NCBI RefSeq assembly: GCF_014656415.1
Contig: NZ_BNCJ01000002.1
Span: 520,905 to 584,904, forward strand
DNA from: Seohaeicola zhoushanensis
GTDB lineage: Bacteria; Pseudomonadota; Alphaproteobacteria; Rhodobacterales; Rhodobacteraceae
DNA: 64,000 nucleotides
Direction of reading: 5' to 3'
Shown here: positions 36,664-44,169 of the stretch, piece by piece
Layout of the letters: the number at the start of each line of letters is the position of its first letter
Numbering within the stretch: position 1 is the first letter of the stretch
Made by a program: the position numbers and the translations under genes
Notes under the pieces: model-generated
What the model saw: the letters and a program-made list of their open reading frames with translations, nothing else
The model's database searches: none
Told to the model about the DNA's origin: nothing

Positions 36664-37440
36664 TCACTCCTCGAAGATGGCGACCGCGCGGGTGAACCCA
36701 CCCGAGGCGCCCTTGATCTTGAACGGGAAGGCCGAGACCATGAAGCCGGTGGCCGGCAGCCCCTCGAGGTTGGAGAGCTTCTCGATCTGGCAATAGCCCT
36801 GGTCCATGCCCGCGCGGTGGCCTTCCCAGATGATCGAGGGGTCCTTTGTCTCGGCGTATTTCCGGGCGGTCAGCGCAAAGGGCGCGTCCCAGCTCCAGGC
36901 GTCGGTGCCGCACATGCGCACGCCCTTGCTCGTCAGGTAGTTGGTCGCCTCGCGCCCCATGCCGCAGCCCTTCATGAGGTAGTCGGGTCTGCCGTAATGC
37001 ATCCCCGCCGAGGTGTTCACCAGGATCACGTCCAGCGGCTGCAGCTCGTGCCCGATTCGCGCCAGCTCTTCCTCGATCTCGGCGGCGCTGATGACATGCC
37101 CGTCCGCCTTGGCGCGGAAATCGAGCTTGACGCCGGGGCCGTAGCACCATTCCAGCGGGACCTCGTCGATGGTGAAGGACTTCTGCCCGCCGCTCATGGT
37201 CGAGTGATAGTGATAGGGCGCATCCACATGGGTGCCGTTGTGGGTCGAGATGTTCAGCTGTTCGACCGCCCAGCCCTCGCCGCCCGGCAGGTCCTCGAGC
37301 GTCAGGCCGGGGAAGAACGACAGGATCTGCTCGGCGGTCTGGCTGTGGTCGAAATACTCGATCTTCGGCAGGGCCATGGGCGGATCCGAGGCGATGCCCA
37401 TTTCCAGCGGTACGGAGAGGTCGACGAAACGGCGTGGCAT
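36664..37440 (-). CDS. Cyclase-family metal hydrolase (kynurenine formamidase / isatin hydrolase fold)
   Basis: A 258-residue protein with the family metal motif HNGTHVDAPYHYH (residues 67-79) and a C-terminal FPFKIKGASGGFTRAVAI. It begins FVDLSVPLE, typical of this fold. Members hydrolyse cyclic amides or formamides using Mn or Zn. It sits between dctM and the FAH-family gene, only four bases from the latter, so these two enzymes probably act in sequence on the TRAP substrate. The substrate is not known. Confidence 0.88.
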   Translation of the reverse strand: MPRRFVDLSVPLEMGIASDPPMALPKIEYFDHSQTAEQILSFFPGLTLEDLPGGEGWAVEQLNISTHNGTHVDAPYHYHSTMSGGQKSFTIDEVPLEWCYGPGVKLDFRAKADGHVISAAEIEEELARIGHELQPLDVILVNTSAGMHYGRPDYLMKGCGMGREATNYLTSKGVRMCGTDAWSWDAPFALTARKYAETKDPSIIWEGHRAGMDQGYCQIEKLSNLEGLPATGFMVSAFPFKIKGASGGFTRAVAIFEE

Positions 37441-37454
37441 GAGGGGGGTCCTTT

Positions 37455-38765
37455 CTACGGAACGAGGCCGGTGGCGATGACGGGGAAGGCCATGACGAGG
37501 CCGAGAACGGCGAGCATGATGGCGGCAAAGGGCAGGGCGCCGGCGAAGATGTCGGCCAGGGTGATGTCCGGGTCGTCCAGCGTCGCCTTGATGACATAGA
37601 CCGAGAGGCCGAAGGGCGGCGTCAGCAGCCCGATCTCCACCGCGATCACGGTGACGATGCCGAACCAGACCAGGTCGACCTGCATCGGGATCACCACCGG
37701 CAGCATCAGCGGAACCAGGATCAGCATGATCGACGAGCTGTCGAGGATCATCCCCATGGCGATGACGATGGCGACATAGATCAGCATCACACCCCAGAGG
37801 CCGAGATCGGCATTGGCGGCGAACTGCCCGATGCCGGCGGGCACGCCCGAAAGCGCGAGCATCCGCGAATACATCTGCGCCGCGATGATGAGGAAGCAGA
37901 CCGTGGCGGTGACGAGCCCGGTCTCGACCAGCACGGTCCAGAGCCGCTTCAGCGTCAGGCGCCGCATCCCGAAGCCCAGCAGCAGCGCGCCGATGGCGCC
38001 CATGGCCCCGGCCTCGACCGGGGTGAAGAAGCCGGCATAGATGCCGCCCAGCACCAGCGCGATCAGCAGCGCGATGGGCAGGCCCTTGGCGAGGACCTCG
38101 CGCGGGCCCAGCGCGCCCTCGTCGCTGTCCTGGTCCGGCGTGCCGACAAAGCCGGGCCACCAGAGCGCCATGGCGACGATCCCGCCCGCATAGGCCAGCG
38201 CCAGCAGCAGGCCGGGGCCGACGCCGGCAAGGAAGAGGTCGCCGATGCTCTGCTCGGCGAGGATGCCGAAGAGGATCAGCAGCAGCGAGGGCGGGATCAG
38301 CATCCCCAGCACCGAGGACCCCGCCACCACGCCCACCGCGAAACGCGGCGAATAGCCGTGGCGGATCATCTGCGGCACCGCGATACGGGTGAAGACCGCC
38401 GCCGAAGCGATCGAGATGCCGGTGATCGCGGCAAAGATCGCGTTGGCCCCCACGGTGCCGACACCCAGCCCGCCCTTCAGCCTGCGGAACAGCGCATTGG
38501 CCACGTCGAAGGCATCGCGCCCGAACCCGGCCTCGGAAACGATGAACCCCATCAGCACGAAGAGCGGCACCACGCCGAAGAAATAGCTCGAAATGGCGTC
38601 ATTGGCCGCCAGCGCCAGCAGCTTGGAGGCCAGCAGCGGCGAACCCTTGATCGCCCAGACCCCGAGGTAGGAGGCCGCGATCAGCGCGATGGGCACGAAG
38701 AGCCCGAGCATCACCGCAGCGCCCATGCCGGCAAGCGACAGGAGGCCGATCTCGAAAGGCGTCAT
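37455..38765 (-). CDS. dctM: TRAP transporter large permease (DctM)
   Basis: A 436-residue inner-membrane protein with about 12-13 hydrophobic segments. Segments such as FGVVPLFVLMGFIVSEAG, GTVGANAIFAAITGISIASAA and GVVAGSSVLGMLIPPSLLLILFG are typical of DctM. It forms the Na+-coupled translocation channel. Its ATG overlaps the dctQ stop by four bases. Confidence 0.95.
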   Translation of the reverse strand: MTPFEIGLLSLAGMGAAVMLGLFVPIALIAASYLGVWAIKGSPLLASKLLALAANDAISSYFFGVVPLFVLMGFIVSEAGFGRDAFDVANALFRRLKGGLGVGTVGANAIFAAITGISIASAAVFTRIAVPQMIRHGYSPRFAVGVVAGSSVLGMLIPPSLLLILFGILAEQSIGDLFLAGVGPGLLLALAYAGGIVAMALWWPGFVGTPDQDSDEGALGPREVLAKGLPIALLIALVLGGIYAGFFTPVEAGAMGAIGALLLGFGMRRLTLKRLWTVLVETGLVTATVCFLIIAAQMYSRMLALSGVPAGIGQFAANADLGLWGVMLIYVAIVIAMGMILDSSSIMLILVPLMLPVVIPMQVDLVWFGIVTVIAVEIGLLTPPFGLSVYVIKATLDDPDITLADIFAGALPFAAIMLAVLGLVMAFPVIATGLVP

Positions 38766-39274
38766 GCGAAATGCCTCCGCCAGATCCGGGCGAGGAATTG
38801 CAGGATCAGGACCACGCCGCCCACGATCAGCGTCAACTTCACCGGCCAGACCGGCGCGGTGAAATCCCCCAGCGCGCCGATGAACTCGCCGCTGGTCCAG
38901 GCCTTGGTGAAGATCGGCCAGGTGGTCGAGACGATGACCCAGAGCACCGCCACCCCGACCAGGTCGAACAGCGTCTCGACCCAGCGCCCCGCGGCGGGGG
39001 CGCGGGCGTGGAGCATGGCGAGGAAGCCTTCCGAGCGGGTCATCCGTCCGGCGCGCAGCGCGGCGGGGATCTGCAGGAAGACGATGGCGACGATGGAGAG
39101 CGTCACCATCTCGGGCACCCCGCTCACCGGCGCGTTGAACAGCACCCGCCCGCTGACGTCGATGCCGAAGAGCACCATGAGCACGAGGATCAGGGCGGAG
39201 CCGAGCACGTTCAGCCCCTGCGTCGCGGCGTCGAGCAGGCGAAGGGGCGCGGGATCGGGGCGGGGGTCTGGCAT
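38762..39274 (-). CDS. dctQ: TRAP transporter small permease (DctQ)
   Basis: A 170-residue inner-membrane protein with four hydrophobic segments. Family features include an early LNVLGSALILVLMVLFGIDV, then GVPEMVTLSIVAIVFLQIPAALRAG. It partners DctM and is overlapped by it (ATGA). The 157-base gap before it, toward dctP, carries an inverted repeat pair. Confidence 0.93.
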   Translation of the reverse strand: MPDPRPDPAPLRLLDAATQGLNVLGSALILVLMVLFGIDVSGRVLFNAPVSGVPEMVTLSIVAIVFLQIPAALRAGRMTRSEGFLAMLHARAPAAGRWVETLFDLVGVAVLWVIVSTTWPIFTKAWTSGEFIGALGDFTAPVWPVKLTLIVGGVVLILQFLARIWRRHFA

Positions 39275-39310
39275 CGTGGCGGTCCTTGGTCTCGGTTGCT
39301 CCGCGCGGCG

Positions 39311-39420
39311 CCCCTCACCCCAACCCCTCTCCCCCGAGGGGAGAGGGGCGGGCGGGCGGAGAGGATGCGCGCGGTAACTCCCCTCCCCCCCTCGGGGGGG
39401 AGGGGCTGGGGGTGAGGGGG
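39311..39420. repeat. Inverted pair of REP-like elements between dctP and dctQ
   Basis: Copy one (39311-39348) contains CCTCACCCC, then CCTCTCCCC and GAGGGGAGAGGGG. Copy two (39379-39420) is its inverse with the tail GGGGGTGAGGGGG. The two can pair over about 35 bases or fold separately. A third copy lies at the window's right edge. Confidence 0.85.
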
Positions 39421-39431
39421 CGACGGAGCCC

Positions 39432-40490
39432 TTATTCCTTGTCCCAGTCGCGCAGCGGCTTGGCGCCGGCGGCGCGCATCGCCTCCATGTAGGTGCTCAG
39501 GATATGCGAGGCGGGCTTGCCCTGCGCGTCCAGCTCGGCGGCCCATTTCTTCGCGGCATTGTCCATGCCCTTGGCCCAGCCCATGCGCATCTCGTCCGAG
39601 GCCTCGGTGATGGTCGCCCCGGCCTCGCCCATCTTGGCGAGCGCGCCGGTCACGGCCTTCTCCAGTTCGGTGGTGTACCATTCCTGCGCGGCCTTCGAAC
39701 CGGCGATGAAGGCGGCACGGGCCTCTTCCGGCAGGCCGTCCCACCAGTCCTTGTTGGCGCAGAGCGAGCCGGCGTATTGGGCGCCAAGGCCGAAGCGGGT
39801 GATGTAGGGCGCCACCTCGTAGAGCTTGCCCGGCAGCGCCGCCGAGGCGAAGACGAGCACGCCATCATACACGCCGGTCTTGATCTCGTTGTAATAGGTG
39901 GTGAGGTTGCCCGCCACGCCAACCGCGCCGGTGCCCGAAAGCCAGTTGATCGCCGCCCCCGGCGCCGCGATCTTGCGGCCCTGCAGGTCGGCCAGCGAGG
40001 TCACCGGGAAGTTGGTCATCAGCATGTAGTCGTCGATGGTGATCGGCGCGCCGATATAGACCACGCCGTTTTCGCCATAGGCCTGGGTCATCGCCGGTTC
40101 ATCGGCGTGCAGCTTGTCGATCACCTGGCCGACGAGGCGCACGTCCGAGCTGACGAAGGGCGTGTAATAGGTCACGTTCTGCACCGCCAGCTTCGCCGGA
40201 TCGAACAGCGCCTGGCACGAGCCGATCTCGGCCAGCCCGGCCTCGACCGTCTCCAGCTCGTCGCCCACCTTGGCCAGCGCGCCGCCGTATTGCTCGGAGA
40301 AGGTGACGCTGTGGCCGTGCTTGGCCAGTTCGGCGGTGACGGTGGGGATGAAGGCCTCGGGCATCATCCGCACCCAGCGGAACACCGGCGGATGGCCGGC
40401 GACGAGGGTGACGGTGAAATCCTCGGCGCTCGACGCCGCCGGGACCGCCAGCGCGAGCGCGGCCGCAAGGCCCAGTGTCTTCAGTCTCAT
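39432..40490 (-). CDS. dctP: TRAP transporter substrate-binding protein (DctP)
   Basis: A 352-residue periplasmic protein. The signal peptide MRLKTLGLAAALALAVPAASSA ends before EDFTVTL. Mature segments VAGHPPVFRWVRMMPEAFIP and YGGALAKVGDELETVEAGLAEIG, and a NLTTYYNEIKTGVYDGVL loop, are typical of DctP-family binding proteins for organic acids. It is the first structural gene after tetR. Being separated from dctQ by folded repeats may allow excess binding protein, as seen in many TRAP operons. Confidence 0.93.
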   Translation of the reverse strand: MRLKTLGLAAALALAVPAASSAEDFTVTLVAGHPPVFRWVRMMPEAFIPTVTAELAKHGHSVTFSEQYGGALAKVGDELETVEAGLAEIGSCQALFDPAKLAVQNVTYYTPFVSSDVRLVGQVIDKLHADEPAMTQAYGENGVVYIGAPITIDDYMLMTNFPVTSLADLQGRKIAAPGAAINWLSGTGAVGVAGNLTTYYNEIKTGVYDGVLVFASAALPGKLYEVAPYITRFGLGAQYAGSLCANKDWWDGLPEEARAAFIAGSKAAQEWYTTELEKAVTGALAKMGEAGATITEASDEMRMGWAKGMDNAAKKWAAELDAQGKPASHILSTYMEAMRAAGAKPLRDWDKE

Positions 40491-40539
40491 TGTCTTTCTC
40501 CTCCCAAAGAAAGGCGCGTCCTCCCGCGCCGTGACATGT

Positions 40540-41190
40540 TCAGTCTGGCGGCGCCTCCGCCGCGATGGCCGCGCGCAGCCCGCCGCTGGCAAAGCGGACG
40601 AGCCGGGCGACCACGGCCTCGACATCCGGGGCCGGACCGCTGGCGCCGGCCAGCCGTTCGGGCCGGTCGCTGCGCGCCACGGTGGCGACCAGCGCGCCGA
40701 TGGCAAAGCTGTAGCCCCAGGCCAGGACCTGCGCCGAGGCCTCCGGGCAGGCGGTCTGCAGCGCGGCGATGAAGCGGCGGGCGGTCGGGTCGTAATGCTC
40801 GGCCACCATCTGCCTGTCGCGTTCGACCCCGACCAGCAGCCCGGCGAAGATGCGCGCATAGGCCCGTCCGCCGCCCGCGGGGCCGAGGGGCGGGAGCAGC
40901 AGCGCGTCCATGATCTGTTCGACCGCATCCGGCGCCGAAAGGTCGGCCCGGTCGAGCCGGGCCAGCCGCTCGGCGTTGATATTGCCCGACCGCCGCGCGA
41001 TCACGGCGGCATAAAGCCCGTCCTTGTTCTCGAAGTGGTAATGCAGCAGCCCCTGCGCCACCTCGGCGCGCTGGGCGATGGCCTTCATGCCGGCGCCCGA
41101 GAACCCCTCCTCCGAGAACACGATCTCGGCCGCGTTCAGGATGCGGTCGCGCGCGGGCAGGGTGGAACAGGTGTCGGCGGGCTTGTTCAT
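40540..41190 (-). CDS. TetR-family transcriptional regulator
   Basis: A 216-residue regulator. The N-terminal HTH is ILNAAEIVFSEEGFSGAGMKAIAQRAEVAQGLLHYHFENKDGLYAAV; the C-terminal part is a helical ligand pocket. It heads the dctP-FAH operon 49 bases upstream of dctP. An 18-base palindrome at 41207-41224 lies just before its ATG, which points to autorepression and control of the whole operon. The inducer is probably the transported acid or its CoA or cyclic derivative. Confidence 0.92.
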   Translation of the reverse strand: MNKPADTCSTLPARDRILNAAEIVFSEEGFSGAGMKAIAQRAEVAQGLLHYHFENKDGLYAAVIARRSGNINAERLARLDRADLSAPDAVEQIMDALLLPPLGPAGGGRAYARIFAGLLVGVERDRQMVAEHYDPTARRFIAALQTACPEASAQVLAWGYSFAIGALVATVARSDRPERLAGASGPAPDVEAVVARLVRFASGGLRAAIAAEAPPD

Positions 41191-41206
41191 GCCCGCAGCA
41201 AAATCC

Positions 41207-41224
41207 TGACTGGTCGATCAGTCA
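41207..41224. promoter_or_regulatory. TetR operator palindrome
   Basis: TGACTGGTCGATCAGTCA is an 18-bp palindrome with one mismatched pair, 17 bases upstream of the tetR ATG and overlapping the stop codon of the gntR gene (TGA at 41218-41220, minus strand). TGACTG/CAGTCA half-sites are typical of TetR operators. Confidence 0.75.
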
Positions 41225-41949
41225 AGAGATTCCTTCGGCGCGTCATGCGCCACCGTCAGCGCGATCCGCTCGCCGGCGAAGAAGGTGATGCCGTATTCGA
41301 TCGGCGTGCCGTCGAGCAGCGTGTTGACCGCGATGGTCTTGAGCAGCGGCGCGTTCTCGCGCACCCGCAGGTGCAGCGCCTGGGTGGGCGAGGCGGCCTC
41401 GGCACTGATCCTGGTGTCGCGGCGCACGTAATCCGGCACCCCGTTCGCGGCGAGCGCCTCGGTGACCGAGCCACCGGCGGCCAGCGCCTCAGCCACGCGC
41501 GGCACCCGGTCGGCGGGAAAGATGCTGGTGAACAGCGCGACCGGGGCCTCGCCGCTGCTCGACAGGCCCTCGTAGACCACCACCGGCGCGCCCGGCGCGA
41601 TCTCCAGCGCGCGGGCCTCGGCCAGGTCGGCGGCGCGGGTCTCGGTGCGCAGCACCTTCTTCGCCGGCTCGCGCCCGCTCGCCCGGATGTTCTGGTGAAA
41701 GCGGACGCGGCGGCCGATGGGATAATCCGCCGGCGGCGCCTCGACAAAGACGCCGGCACCGCGCCGGGTGCGCAGGATGCCCTTGTCCACCAGGTCGGCC
41801 AGCGCGCGCCGCACGGTATGGCGGTTGACGCCGAAGCGGGTGGAAAGCTCCGCCTCGGTCGGGAGCTTGTCGCCGGGGCCATACTGGCGCGCGGCGATCT
41901 CGGCGCGCAGGGTATCGGCGATCGAGGTCCAGACCGGGGTGCGTGCCAT
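41218..41949 (-). CDS. phnF: GntR-family regulator, PhnF/HutC subfamily
   Basis: This 243-residue protein has an N-terminal winged helix (LRAEIAARQYGPGDKLPTEAELSTRFGVNRHTVRRALADLVDKGILRTRRGAGVFV) and a UTRA ligand domain (ADYPIGRRVRFHQNIRASGREP through YGITFFAGERIALTV). The N-terminal PIGRRVRFHQNI wording and position beside phnM favour PhnF, the repressor of phosphonate use. It is divergent from the EamA-phnM operon across a 120-base gap carrying inverted repeats. Confidence 0.85.
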   Translation of the reverse strand: MARTPVWTSIADTLRAEIAARQYGPGDKLPTEAELSTRFGVNRHTVRRALADLVDKGILRTRRGAGVFVEAPPADYPIGRRVRFHQNIRASGREPAKKVLRTETRAADLAEARALEIAPGAPVVVYEGLSSSGEAPVALFTSIFPADRVPRVAEALAAGGSVTEALAANGVPDYVRRDTRISAEAASPTQALHLRVRENAPLLKTIAVNTLLDGTPIEYGITFFAGERIALTVAHDAPKESLD

Positions 41950-41988
41950 GATTTCCGCCTCTTGCCGTCGCCGCGGCCTTGGGATAGT

Positions 41989-42020
41989 GATTTGTCTAGT
42001 TGTATATTTATAGACAAATC
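41989..42020. promoter_or_regulatory. PhnF-type operator in the divergent gap
   Basis: A perfect 10-base inverted repeat GATTTGTCTA (41989-41998) / TAGACAAATC (42011-42020) with a 12-base AT-rich spacer that contains a further TTGTATA half-site (42000-42006). GntR/HutC regulators bind such TTGTCTA/TAGACAA pairs. It would cover promoters of both divergent genes. Confidence 0.75.
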
Positions 42021-42069
42021 CGCAAGGTGTCCAGATGGTTAAGTCGCGGCTGAAGGCCCGGAGCCGCCG

Positions 42070-42915
42070 TTGAGCGCGGAGATTTTCGCGCTCGTCCTGG
42101 TGGCGGCGCTGCTGCACGCGGTCTGGAACGCGCTGGTCAAGGGCGGGGCGGACAAATCCGCCGCGATGATGGCGGTGGTGATCGGCCAGGCGGTCGCGGG
42201 CCTCCTGGTGCTGCCCTTCGCCACGGTGCCCGATCTCGCCAGTCTGCCCTTCATGTTCCTCGGCATGGCGCTGCACATCGGCTACCAGGTCTTCCTCGTC
42301 GCGGCCTATCGCATCGGCGACCTGACGCAGGTCTACCCGATCGCGCGGGGCGCCTCGCCGATGATCGTCACCGCCGTCTCGGTGCTGCTGCTGGGTGTCC
42401 AGTTCACCACCGGCGAGCTGCTGGCGGTGGCGCTGATCGCGCTCGGCATCGCCAGCATGAGCCTCGGGCGCGGCGCGGCGGGGCTGGTGCAGGGCAAGGC
42501 GACGCTGCTGGCGCTGATAACCGGGGCCTTCATCGCCTCCTATTCCATGTCCGACGGCTGGGGCGCGCGGCTGGCGGGCACGGCGCTGGGCTATTACGGC
42601 TGGGTCTCGATCCTGAACGCGGTGGGCTTCATGGCGCTGGCCCGCGTGCTGCGCCCCGGGCTGGTCACGGCCGGGTTCCGGCAGCGCAAGAGCCTGGTGA
42701 TCGGCGGCGGCGCCTCGTTCATCGCCTACGCGCTGGTGGTCTATGCCTTCACCCAGGCGCCCATCGCGCTGGTGACCGCGCTGCGCGAGACGAGCATCGT
42801 CTTCGCGCTGGGCATCGGGGTGCTTTTCCTCGGCGAGCGGATCACGCCCTTGAAGGTGCTGGCGACGCTGGCGACAGTGGCAGGGGCGATCCTGCTGCGG
42901 CTGGCGCATCTCTGA
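42070..42915 (+). CDS. EamA/DMT-family transporter of the phosphonate cluster
   Basis: A 281-residue inner-membrane protein with about ten hydrophobic segments in two EamA repeats, from LVLVAALLHAVWNALVKGG to the final ALRETSIVFALGIGVLFLGERITPLK. It begins with TTG at 42070, with a GGAG six bases upstream; no ATG exists before the first helix. phnM follows ten bases later and phnF is divergent. It may move a phosphonate, a methylphosphonate breakdown product or an exported by-product. Confidence 0.87.
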   Translation: MSAEIFALVLVAALLHAVWNALVKGGADKSAAMMAVVIGQAVAGLLVLPFATVPDLASLPFMFLGMALHIGYQVFLVAAYRIGDLTQVYPIARGASPMIVTAVSVLLLGVQFTTGELLAVALIALGIASMSLGRGAAGLVQGKATLLALITGAFIASYSMSDGWGARLAGTALGYYGWVSILNAVGFMALARVLRPGLVTAGFRQRKSLVIGGGASFIAYALVVYAFTQAPIALVTALRETSIVFALGIGVLFLGERITPLKVLATLATVAGAILLRLAHL

Positions 42916-42925
42916 GGGGGCAGGC

Positions 42926-44062
42926 ATGGAAACCGTATTCACCAACGCGCAGCTGGTCCTCGACGGCGAGGTCCGGCCCGGTTCGCTGGCGGTTGCCGAG
43001 GGGCGCATCACCGCCATCGGCGGCCCGTCGTCGGTGCCCGGCGCGGTGGACTGCGAGGGCGACCTTCTGCTGCCCGGCCTGATCGAGCTGCATACCGACA
43101 ACCTCGAACGCCACCTCCAGCCGCGCCCCGGTGTCGGCTGGCCCCACGGGCCGGCGATCCTGGCCCATGACGCCGAACTGGCGGGGGCGGGCATCACCAC
43201 CGTCTTCGACGCGCTGCGCGTCGGGGTGGTGGTCGGGGCCGAAGGCTCGTCGCTGCAGCAATACGCCCGCGAACTGGCAAGCGAGGTGCTCGACCTGCGC
43301 GCCCGCGGCGTGCTGTGCATCAGCCACTTCCTGCACCTGCGGGCCGAGGTCTGCTCCACCTCGCTCGACACCGAGCTGGCCGCCTTCGGGGCCGAGGACC
43401 GCATCGGCATCGTCTCGGTCATGGACCACACGCCGGGCCAGCGGCAGTTCCGCGACCCGGTGGCGCTGGAACGCTACTGGCGCGGCAAGCGCGGCCTCGA
43501 CGGCGAGGGCTTCGCCCGGCTGGTCGAGCGGCGCATCGAGGTCGGCCAGACCCATGGCGCGGCCAATGTCGCCTGCGCGTTGGCGGCGGCGCGGCGGCTG
43601 GGGGCGATCCTCGCCAGCCACGATGACACCACGCCCGAACATGTCGCCGAAAGCGCCGCCCAGGGTGCCCGCGTGGCCGAGTTCCCGACCACGCCCGAGG
43701 CGGCGCGCGCCTGCCATGCCCATGGCATCGCGGTGATGATGGGCGCGCCGAACCTGGTGCGCGGCGGCTCGCACTCGGGCAATGCCGCCGCCGAGGACCT
43801 GGCGCGCGCGGGCCTGCTCGACGTGCTTTCCTCCGACTACGTGCCGGCGGCGCTGCTGATGGCGGCGCTGCAGCTGGGCGATCTCTGGGGCGACGTTGCG
43901 CGCGGCATCGCCACGGTGACCTCGGCCCCCGCCAGGGCGGCGGCGCTGGCCGACCGGGGCCGGCTGGCCGAGGGCCTGCGCGCCGACCTCGTCCGCGTGG
44001 CCCGCCCCGGCGGGCTGGCGGTGGTCCGCGGCAGCTGGAGCGCCGGCCGCCGGGTCGGCTGA
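42926..44062 (+). CDS. phnM: Alpha-D-ribose 1-methylphosphonate 5-triphosphate diphosphatase
   Basis: A 378-residue amidohydrolase-fold enzyme. PhnM segments: LLLPGLIELHTDNLERHLQPRPGV near residue 50-73, MDHTPGQRQFRDP, ASHDDTTPEHV, and LSSDYVPAALLMAA. It cleaves pyrophosphate from the triphosphate intermediate of the C-P lyase pathway. It lies in an EamA-phnM operon under the PhnF-like regulator. No other C-P lyase subunit gene is present in this window, so the core must be elsewhere if it exists. Confidence 0.93.
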   Translation: METVFTNAQLVLDGEVRPGSLAVAEGRITAIGGPSSVPGAVDCEGDLLLPGLIELHTDNLERHLQPRPGVGWPHGPAILAHDAELAGAGITTVFDALRVGVVVGAEGSSLQQYARELASEVLDLRARGVLCISHFLHLRAEVCSTSLDTELAAFGAEDRIGIVSVMDHTPGQRQFRDPVALERYWRGKRGLDGEGFARLVERRIEVGQTHGAANVACALAAARRLGAILASHDDTTPEHVAESAAQGARVAEFPTTPEAARACHAHGIAVMMGAPNLVRGGSHSGNAAAEDLARAGLLDVLSSDYVPAALLMAALQLGDLWGDVARGIATVTSAPARAAALADRGRLAEGLRADLVRVARPGGLAVVRGSWSAGRRVG

Positions 44063-44169
44063 CCCGACCCGCGCCAAAACGCTTGCCTCACGGCGCATCG
44101 CTTTCTACCGTGGCCGCCAGTCTGCGTGCAAAAGGGCGGTAAAAAGCGCCAAACCGGGGAGGTAAACGC

